From Leptolyngbya sp. SIOISBB (GTDB lineage Bacteria > Cyanobacteriota > Cyanobacteriia > Phormidesmidales > Phormidesmidaceae): a stretch of DNA of 64,000 nt. Positions 56,237 through 64,000 of this stretch are shown here, in pieces. The number at the start of each line of letters is the position of its first letter. Within the stretch, counting starts at the first letter, position 1. The notes under the pieces are model-generated. The model was not told the origin of the DNA. It worked only from the letters and a program-made list of their open reading frames with translations, and searched no databases. The stretch covers positions 3,162,001-3,226,000 of the forward strand of contig JAAHII010000001.1 in NCBI GenBank assembly GCA_010671905.1. The letters are read 5' to 3'. Both the position numbers and the translations under genes were made by a program.

Positions 56237-56386
56237 TGATAGCTTCTAGGGCGCGTCATCAATTAATCCCAGAAGCCTTTGGGGCTAAGCATGATCGCGC
56301 CCGCATTCACTCAACAGGCTAGGGTCTGTCGTTCTTTTGCTGAAAGGATTTGACCGCGACCGGATGACAGATCCTAGAAGCTATCA
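56237..56386. repeat. 150-bp element bounded by perfect 14-bp inverted repeats
   Basis: TGATAGCTTCTAGG (56237-56250) and its exact complement CCTAGAAGCTATCA (56373-56386) frame a 150-bp segment with no gene, which contains dispersed repeat copy B. The structure is that of a MITE or other non-autonomous element, but I see no clear target duplication and no related transposase in the window. The ends do not match those of the IS4-type element. Confidence 0.6.
56247..56357. repeat. Dispersed 111-nt repeat, copy B
   Basis: This segment aligns without gaps to 11203-11313 with about 94 of 111 bases identical. It lies in a 340-base gap between a single-domain regulator gene and a creatininase-family gene. 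Unlike copy A, it is enclosed by perfect inverted repeats. Confidence 0.8.
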
Positions 56387-56451
56387 GCAGGAACATCATT
56401 CTCATCTTCTCCACATTGAATCCTGGATCTTGAACTCTTCACCTCATTCCT

Positions 56452-57201
56452 ATGCAACTGCACCTCTCTACCTGGCCCGAAATTGAGACCTATCTACAAT
56501 CCTCTCAAGGCATCATCTTTCCGATCGGCTCAACGGAACAGCATGGCCCAACAGGGCTGATTGGTACCGACGCCATTTGTGCAGAAACCATCGCACGCGG
56601 CGTCGGTGAAGCAACCGGGGCCGTGATCGGTCCGACGATTAACGTCGGTATGGCGCTGCACCATACGGCGTTTCCTGGCAGCATGAGCCTGCGGCCGAGT
56701 ACGCTGATTGCGTTGATTCAGGATTATGTGAAACCGCTCGCACGATATGGATTTGAGCGGTTCTTTTTCATCAACGGGCATGGCGGCAATGTGGCCACGC
56801 TCAAGGCTGCATTTGCTGAAACCTACGCTCACCTAGCTGATTTGGGGCTGGCAAACGCGGGTCAAGTACGCTGCAAGGTGGCGAACTGGTACATGGCAAG
56901 ATCGGTCTATGCGATCGCGAAAGAACTCTACAGCAATCAAGAAGGTTCCCACGCTACGCCGAGTGAAGTCGCCCTCACTCAGTTTGCTTACCCTGACCAC
57001 ATCAAGCAAGCAGAGCTAAATCCGACTGTGGCTCCAGCAGGCTATCCCATCTACAGTGCAGCAGATTTTCGGACTCATTATCCTGATGGGCGCATGGGTT
57101 CAAATCCAGCGTTAGCGACACCAGAGCATGGCAAGCAACTATACGACGCTGCCGTCAAAGAACTGAGCAGCGACTATCTGCAATTTTTGGCGGCAGATTA
57201 G
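56452..57201 (+). CDS. Creatininase family protein
   Basis: The 249-residue protein shows the creatininase fold and metal site: GSTEQHGP with Glu29 and His31, Asp40 in GTDAICAE, His110 in FFINGHGGN, and a Glu in EGSHATPSE near residue 163. Relatives hydrolyse creatinine, act in mycofactocin or riboflavin/F420-type pathways, or have unknown amidase activity, so the substrate is not predictable. The first ATG fits the family start. It is 124 bases upstream of a GH1 glycosidase on the same strand; a shared transcript is possible but not shown. Confidence 0.85.
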   Translation: MQLHLSTWPEIETYLQSSQGIIFPIGSTEQHGPTGLIGTDAICAETIARGVGEATGAVIGPTINVGMALHHTAFPGSMSLRPSTLIALIQDYVKPLARYGFERFFFINGHGGNVATLKAAFAETYAHLADLGLANAGQVRCKVANWYMARSVYAIAKELYSNQEGSHATPSEVALTQFAYPDHIKQAELNPTVAPAGYPIYSAADFRTHYPDGRMGSNPALATPEHGKQLYDAAVKELSSDYLQFLAAD

Positions 57202-57325
57202 AGCGATTGGAGTTGATGAAGAACATGCCCTTAACTTTTGCCGGATGTCTGCCACAATCACTCAGCGGATCTCCAGTGGGTAAAACTTTTGAGGTGAAGA
57301 TTTCTCCAGGGGTGAACATGCGGTC

Positions 57326-58696
57326 ATGACCCAACTTTTTCCGACCGACTTTCAATGGGGGACGGCGACCGCCGCCTATCAGATCGAAGGGGCAACTGCT
57401 GCCGACGGACGCGGGCCGAGCGTGTGGGATACCTTTAGCGCCCAGTCGGGGCGCGTGCTCAATGGCGATACGGGCGCGATCGCATGCGATCACTATCATC
57501 GCTACGTCGAAGATCTGCAACTGTTGGCTGATTTGGGAGTGCAACACTACCGCCTGAGCATCGCCTGGTCGCGCATTCTACCGGAGGGAACTGGGCAGGT
57601 AAATGATGCGGGTCTGGCATTTTACGAACGGCTGATCGATGGTCTGCTCGAATACGGCATTACGCCCCATGTGACGCTCTTTCATTGGGACAGCCCCCAA
57701 GCACTGGAAGAGCGATACGGCTCCTGGCGGAGTCGGCAGATGGCTCAAGACTTTGCGGACTATGTGACGATGGTGGTGCGGGCCTTGGGCGATCTCGTCA
57801 CCCACTGGATGACCCTCAACGAAATCTTTTGCTTTACTCACCTGGGCTACGGTGTCAACGAGATTCCGCCCCACGCACCAGGAACAGTCGTCTCCAGTCT
57901 CAAGGATGTCTGGCAAACGTCACACCATGCTTTGCTGGCCCACGGTCTCGGCTGTCAAGCCATTCGGGCGGCTTCGCCCCAACCCTGTTCTGTGGCGCTA
58001 GTGGATAACTTTCTGGCGACAGTTCCCTTGACGGCGACCCCCGCTGACATCGCGGCATCGCAAACGGCGTTTCACACAGCAGGCACCAATGGTGGCATTA
58101 TTTTTCCGGCGTTGACAGGGGCCTACAGTCCAGCCCTGTTAAAGCAACTGGGCGATCAAGTCCCGGACATGGCTCCAGGAGATCTAGAGACAATTCATCA
58201 GCCACTTGATGCGATCGGTTTCAATGTCTACAGTGGTGTCTACGTTCGTGCTGCCGACAATCCCCAAGGGTATGAAGTGCTTCCCTTTCCCCAGGGTTAT
58301 CCCCGTTTGCATATGCCCTGGTTGCATGTGGTACCCGAGAGTTTGTATTGGGGTGTGCGTCACCTCAACACTACCCTAGGGCGGCCCGACTTACCCGTAT
58401 TCATTGCTGAAAATGGCTGCGCCACTCAGGACGAAGTAACCGATCAGGGAGAAGTGCTAGATCTCGATCGCATCCACTATCTACGGCAATATTTGCAGGC
58501 AGCCCATCGGGCCATTGCCGATGGCTATCCCCTGCGCGGCTACTTTGTGTGGAGCCTGATGGATAACTTTGAATGGAGCTATGGCTACGATCGCCGCTTT
58601 GGTCTCACCTACGTTGACTATGCCACTCAGCAACGCCTGCCCAAAGCCAGCTACCACTGGTACCAGCAGTGCATTGCGACTGGGCAAATTGTTTAA
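57326..58696 (+). CDS. Beta-glucosidase, glycoside hydrolase family 1
   Basis: The 456-residue TIM-barrel enzyme begins FPTDFQWGTATAAYQIEGA, the GH1 N-terminal signature. The acid/base Glu166 lies in MTLNEIFCF and the nucleophile Glu362 in VFIAENGCA. Both motifs are slightly unusual, since most members have TLNEP and (I/V)TENG. The C-terminus has GYFVWSLMDNFEWSYGYDRRFGL. No signal peptide is present, so it works in the cytoplasm on short beta-glucosides. It converges on the FHA adhesin gene with only 14 bases between the stop codons. Confidence 0.93.
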   Translation: MTQLFPTDFQWGTATAAYQIEGATAADGRGPSVWDTFSAQSGRVLNGDTGAIACDHYHRYVEDLQLLADLGVQHYRLSIAWSRILPEGTGQVNDAGLAFYERLIDGLLEYGITPHVTLFHWDSPQALEERYGSWRSRQMAQDFADYVTMVVRALGDLVTHWMTLNEIFCFTHLGYGVNEIPPHAPGTVVSSLKDVWQTSHHALLAHGLGCQAIRAASPQPCSVALVDNFLATVPLTATPADIAASQTAFHTAGTNGGIIFPALTGAYSPALLKQLGDQVPDMAPGDLETIHQPLDAIGFNVYSGVYVRAADNPQGYEVLPFPQGYPRLHMPWLHVVPESLYWGVRHLNTTLGRPDLPVFIAENGCATQDEVTDQGEVLDLDRIHYLRQYLQAAHRAIADGYPLRGYFVWSLMDNFEWSYGYDRRFGLTYVDYATQQRLPKASYHWYQQCIATGQIV

Positions 58697-58710
58697 GCGT
58701 TGGCTCGCAA

Positions 58711-61392
58711 TCAATTGGCGGCATCAGTGGAGTCAGACGCTGGACACGTTGAGGCGATTTCTACCGCGTTAGCAGCGCGATTGGCGATCGCGGCTTCACA
58801 TGCCTCAGCTTCCGAGGCCTCCAGCGTAGCAGCTTCTGTTTCTGACACCGGTTCCGCTACGGCTTCAGACTCATCAGGGGAGAGATTTTCTAGAGTAGCG
58901 CTCTCAAATTCGAAAGTGGGGGCGATCGGGGGAGTTCCGCCTCCTGTGGATGAACCGCCCGTCGAAGGTGTGCCAGTTCCAGGCGTGACGGGCATGGGTA
59001 CAAAGGGCTGATTTTGAAAAGAGGTGACGAGCGTCGCATCTCCTTGACCGCGCAAAATTGCCCCAGTCGTACCATTCACATTGGCAGGGAACGTACCCGG
59101 TGGATACAGCGTAGTGAACCCCGTAAAGTTGGCAACGGGAATCGCCGGGTTGATATCAATCGTATGATCATCGTTAGGACCAATCACAAACTGTTGATCA
59201 GGCAGTGCCCCGCTACCCTGAATCGTGATGCCGGGAGCAGTGAACGTGGTCGCTTGACCGCCATGGCGAATAACGATTTCCCCAGTGCCCCCCTCGGGAC
59301 TAACAAAAATGCTTGCTGGGAAGGTGATAAATACTTGGTCATTAAAGTCAGCCGGATCAACTAACCCCGCATCAATCAGTGGTTGTGGATTGCCGCGCAT
59401 GAGGAAAGCAATCAGCTCGGCATCGGTAGAAGAATCTAAGGCGATGCGGACAAAAACATCGAAGGTGTCGCGAGCTTGAAAGCGCTGAGCGGCCTCTATC
59501 TCTAGCCCCCCATTACCCGCAGAAATTGTATCGACAATGATGTCACCGGTGGTAGCAGTCAATTCAACTCGGCTGGCAGTGGAAAAGCCGCTCCCAGCGC
59601 TAATGCGTCCAGCCGTGAAGTTAGCACCCACAACCGTAATATTGCCGCTCCCACCACTCATCGAGTCGCCAAAGCTGAGGAGGTCGCCCGTCGCGATCGC
59701 CCCCGTTGCAGTCAAGCTAATATCGCCCCCTTGGTTACTATCTGAGGTATCGAGAGTACCCGCAGTGATGGTGTTGGCGGTAATGGTGAGCGATCGCCGA
59801 GGCGCTTCAATCGTGTCGTTAGGGTCCAACATTTGCCAGGCACCGCCCGCTTCAAAGGTAATGCTGCCGGGAGCAACGCCATCGGTTTGAAAGGTGAGAG
59901 CGTTATCGGCTAAGTCTTCAATCGTAATGTTGTTACTTGCTCGAATCGCCAGATTGACATTACCTGGAGAGTTCTCTAACTCCGATTCATAAAGAATCGT
60001 GGGAATTGGATCAGCCGCAGCGATATTGAATTCCGTGAGCACAATAGCGGACGCATCGGAGTCGTCGCCATCGTTAGTGCCGTTACGAATGGTGATATCA
60101 ACCGGATCTAACAGCAACGTACCCACCTGGCCATTGGGAGAGATCGCACTGACATCGCCGTCGTAAACCAGCGTTTGTGCTCCAGAAACCTCAACAAATC
60201 CGCCATCGCCAGTATTAGTCCCCCCATGGGTCACAATCTCGCCAGCAAACACCGTCGTGCCGTCTGACCAGAGAATAACTTGTCCGCCATCACCTGTTTC
60301 CCCAGCATTAGCCGCAATGATGCTCTCTCCATCGACATAGGTCAGGGTAGAGCCCGGCAATGTAGGTTGCCCTTGCAGGTCTCCCCCAATGCGGACTGCG
60401 CCGCCTCCCTCAATCCCTGAAGCATTCACGGTGGTATTGAGTAGCGCCACCCGATCGCCGACCACGGCCACATCACCGCCGCTGACGCCAGACACATCCA
60501 CGTTGCCGCTGGCGATCGCACTCCCCGCAACCGGTACAACGGGAATATCGCTGTTGGTGAGGGCGATCGTGCCGTCTGGGTTAACCGATAAGCCGGTTGC
60601 TAAGGTTTCTGGTGTGCCCGCGAGTAAGTCCGGCAGAGACAAAGGCGTGAGGGATGTCCCGTTGGTGATCGCGCCCTCTGGCAGGGTGGTGACCTCTAGG
60701 TTCAGCACCATATCAGGATGACTGATGCGAACTAGGTTGGCTTCAGGAATCGCGGCGATCGTAATTTCACCACCGGGGGCGGTCACTGACCCCGTAGAAA
60801 TGACCTGCCCCCCAATCAACGTGATGGACTGTCCGGCTGCGACCTGTAAGTCGGCGGCGTTGACCACCGCCCCAGCTTCGTCTATCGCAAATACAAAACC
60901 CGTAGGAGCACCTGAGACTTGGCTAAAGTCATCACCGCTCAGCACGTTGAAAATAGCCTCATCAAACAGGATGCCGTTGGCAGTCGTCGCCGCAAAAGAG
61001 CCCGCTAGATCTAACTGGGCATTGGGGCCAAACAGAATCCCCGCTGGGTTGATGAGATACAAGTCGGCAGAGCTGCCAGCTACTCTTAACAGCCCGTCAA
61101 TATAAGAGGCCTCACCGCCAACAACACTCCCTAAAATTGACTGCACCTCTGGTTGCGCTAGAAACGTGGCCACTTGTCCCTGAGAGAGACCCAACTGCTC
61201 AAACGCATGGAACAGGGATTGTCCATCGGCAGAGGTAACACCCCCAGTAATGGTGAACTCATTCCCCATTTGGGGTGCCTGGGTCGAGCTACCCGGTTGT
61301 GGAACAATCGGGCTGGCCTGGGTTGCAGACCCGAGCAACAGACCGCCACTGGTACTGAGCGCGATCGCGGTTATCCACTGGCCAAGTTTCAT
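58711..61392 (-). CDS. Filamentous haemagglutinin (TPS)-domain exoprotein
   Basis: The 893-residue protein has a signal peptide (about residues 1-26, ending ATQAS). A TPS secretion domain of about 30-280 follows, with the NPNG-like motif INPAGILFGPNAQLDL (Asn115 onward) and SFAATTANGILF. The remainder is a beta-helix-like, Gly/Thr/Asp-rich passenger with repeated strands and a Glu/Ala-rich C-terminus. Two-partner systems export such proteins through an outer-membrane TpsB pore; no TpsB gene is in the window. It is likely a surface adhesin or matrix protein. There are no Cys-rich or toxin-like motifs until a single C-terminal Cys pair. Confidence 0.9.
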   Translation of the reverse strand: MKLGQWITAIALSTSGGLLLGSATQASPIVPQPGSSTQAPQMGNEFTITGGVTSADGQSLFHAFEQLGLSQGQVATFLAQPEVQSILGSVVGGEASYIDGLLRVAGSSADLYLINPAGILFGPNAQLDLAGSFAATTANGILFDEAIFNVLSGDDFSQVSGAPTGFVFAIDEAGAVVNAADLQVAAGQSITLIGGQVISTGSVTAPGGEITIAAIPEANLVRISHPDMVLNLEVTTLPEGAITNGTSLTPLSLPDLLAGTPETLATGLSVNPDGTIALTNSDIPVVPVAGSAIASGNVDVSGVSGGDVAVVGDRVALLNTTVNASGIEGGGAVRIGGDLQGQPTLPGSTLTYVDGESIIAANAGETGDGGQVILWSDGTTVFAGEIVTHGGTNTGDGGFVEVSGAQTLVYDGDVSAISPNGQVGTLLLDPVDITIRNGTNDGDDSDASAIVLTEFNIAAADPIPTILYESELENSPGNVNLAIRASNNITIEDLADNALTFQTDGVAPGSITFEAGGAWQMLDPNDTIEAPRRSLTITANTITAGTLDTSDSNQGGDISLTATGAIATGDLLSFGDSMSGGSGNITVVGANFTAGRISAGSGFSTASRVELTATTGDIIVDTISAGNGGLEIEAAQRFQARDTFDVFVRIALDSSTDAELIAFLMRGNPQPLIDAGLVDPADFNDQVFITFPASIFVSPEGGTGEIVIRHGGQATTFTAPGITIQGSGALPDQQFVIGPNDDHTIDINPAIPVANFTGFTTLYPPGTFPANVNGTTGAILRGQGDATLVTSFQNQPFVPMPVTPGTGTPSTGGSSTGGGTPPIAPTFEFESATLENLSPDESEAVAEPVSETEAATLEASEAEACEAAIANRAANAVEIASTCPASDSTDAAN

Positions 61393-61506
61393 GATGAGTC
61401 ACCAGATCTGGTTGATAGAGATACTGAAGTAATACACCCAGATTTGCCTCAGTTCGGGAAACCGCACTCACGGCGCTGTTGTAGTTAACCCCCACAAAGC
61501 TCTAAA

Positions 61507-61533
61507 TTGGCACTCGGAGTGTGAGAGTGCTAA
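61507..61533 (+). promoter_or_regulatory. CIRCE operator (HrcA binding site)
   Basis: TTGGCACTC-N9-GAGTGCTAA matches the CIRCE inverted repeat (TTAGCACTC-N9-GAGTGCTAA) with one mismatch. It lies 83 bases upstream of groES, the usual place for HrcA repression of the heat-shock chaperonin operon. The hrcA gene is not in the window. Confidence 0.95.
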
Positions 61534-61615
61534 TCCTAACTGGCAAAGTTAATTTAGTCTTTGTTCTAGGCAAGCACAGATTCACCTCAGTGTTAGCGAT
61601 TCTGGAGAATTTGTA

Positions 61616-61924
61616 ATGGCAGCTATTACTTTGAGTGCATCCAGCGTGACCCCCTTGGGCGATCGCGTGTTAGTTAAGGTCAGCGCTTCTGAAGAGACCA
61701 CTGCAGGCGGCATTTTGTTGCCCGATACCGCTAAAGAAAAGCCTCAAGTCGGTGAAATCACTGCCGTGGGTCCTGGCAAGCGCAACGATGATGGCAGCCG
61801 TCAGACTCCCGAAGTCAAAGCGGGGGACAAGGTGCTGTATTCCAAGTATGCCGGTACTGATCTCAAGCTCGGCGGTGACGAGTACGTGCTCCTCTCCGAG
61901 AAAGACATTCTGGCTACGTTGTAA
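61616..61924 (+). CDS. groES: Co-chaperonin GroES
   Basis: The 102-residue co-chaperonin caps the GroEL ring. Marks are [20 protein letters not shown] (the mobile loop, which docks on GroEL), [15 protein letters not shown] and [16 protein letters not shown]. It is the first gene of a groES-groEL operon under a CIRCE element, expressed in the cytoplasm and induced by heat. The start ATG matches the family after a short N-terminal extension ([10 protein letters not shown]) usual in cyanobacteria. The gap to groEL is 183 bases, rather long for an operon. Confidence 0.97.
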   Translation: MAAITLSASSVTPLGDRVLVKVSASEETTAGGILLPDTAKEKPQVGEITAVGPGKRNDDGSRQTPEVKAGDKVLYSKYAGTDLKLGGDEYVLLSEKDILATL

Positions 61925-62062
61925 TCAGAGCTGATGGTTATCAAAAATTAGCCGCTCGCTAATAGGCAATAAAGTTTTGAACTGTGAGTTTTTAGCTTGC
62001 CAGGGCTCATTCAACTAAGAACTCAGAGCTGAGGAGTCAAAGCCTTTACGACATCACTTTGA

Positions 62063-63739
<1,677 letters not shown>

Positions 63740-63786
63740 GCCAAAACAAAAACCGAGTGCCCCAAGCGGACACTCAACAACTCAAC

Positions 63787-63822
63787 AACGCTGTTTCTCT
63801 ATATCGGGGAGCAGCGTTTTTT
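63787..63822 (+). terminator. Rho-independent terminator of groESL
   Basis: AACGCTG and CAGCGTT form a 7-bp stem, extended inward by TTTCTC/GGGGAG pairs including wobbles around a short loop, followed by a run of six T. It lies 48 bases after the groEL stop codon. Confidence 0.8.
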
Positions 63823-63858
63823 GTGGCTAGACTGGTACATCAAACATCACTCATCCAC

Positions 63859-64000
63859 TCGGCAGCAGCTTGCATCGCAGATATACTACTCACCATTAAA
63901 TACATTGTGGTCGACAAGGCTGAACCCAAAGAAGACGCTGGTTCTGACATGGGCGGCGATTTCGGTTACTACGCCATATCCTCGTCCCTGCTTAGGGCAT
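63859..64000 (+). pseudogene. groEL C-terminal fragment
   Basis: From about 63859 the frame reads HSAAACIADILLTIKY, then IVVDKAEPKEDAG and MGGDFGYY, clearly parallel to the groEL ending ([34 protein letters not shown]). It lacks everything upstream and, as far as visible, has no stop after the aromatic end; the frame stays open to the window edge. It has no start codon or ribosome site and lies beyond the groEL terminator, so it is probably the relic of a tandem duplication or recombination. It may continue outside the window. Confidence 0.8.

Overview
The window is a stretch of cyanobacterial chromosome. The evidence is the very frequent HIP1 octamer GCGATCGC and a set of genes confined to or typical of cyanobacteria: pipX-pipY-sepF-proC, btpA, a DUF3685 response regulator, a TIGR03792 protein, an armadillo-type membrane protein and a WD40 Ser/Thr kinase. 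The style (many signalling genes, pentapeptide proteins, a large FHA-type adhesin, one IS) suits a filamentous or Leptolyngbya-like organism, but I cannot name the genus.

Layout. 1-1.3 kb: 3' end of a histidine kinase converging on and overlapping a NarL-type regulator. 1.7-4 kb: a HIP1-poor accessory patch (VOC protein, one-helix protein, GNAT, gene remnants). 4-14 kb: NifX-fold protein, flavin reductase, ACT-malic enzyme, SRPBCC protein, FKBP isomerase, small conserved proteins, a TPR/DUF4870 protein and a purine permease. 14-20 kb: DegT-like aminotransferase, membrane proteins, thyX, GNAT, rimO. 21-28 kb: btpA, murA, tRNA-Leu(CAG), a SpoU methyltransferase, lpdA, trpC. 29-32 kb: pentapeptide protein, two membrane proteins, an ArsA/Get3-like ATPase. 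32.5-34 kb: an IS4-type (Tn5-like) element with intact ends and a 9-bp target duplication. 34-38 kb: pipX-pipY, sepF, proC, plsY. 38-48 kb: WD40 kinase, GGDEF-EAL protein, exported pentapeptide protein, a helical-repeat membrane protein with a DUF3685 regulator, TauE/SafE. 48.8-56 kb: mnmG-signal peptidase, sugar-type ABC ATPase, a gyrA-type subunit, a single-domain regulator. 56-64 kb: creatininase-like protein, GH1 glucosidase, FHA adhesin, then groES-groEL behind a CIRCE operator, and a groEL tail fragment.

Five genes (armadillo-type protein, rimO, btpA, transposase, mnmG) are each broken by one base in a mononucleotide run. Restoring that base rebuilds the family sequence. Several are housekeeping genes, so homopolymer sequencing or assembly error is the leading explanation.

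The most unusual observations are a 111-nt dispersed repeat present twice (one copy inside perfect 14-bp terminal inverted repeats), a signal peptidase I whose catalytic lysine is replaced by histidine, a promoterless groEL C-terminal fragment behind groESL, two tandem dyad repeats upstream of a GGDEF-EAL gene, and an IS inserted in the loop of an inverted repeat. I see no CRISPR array, prophage or clear new multi-gene system.
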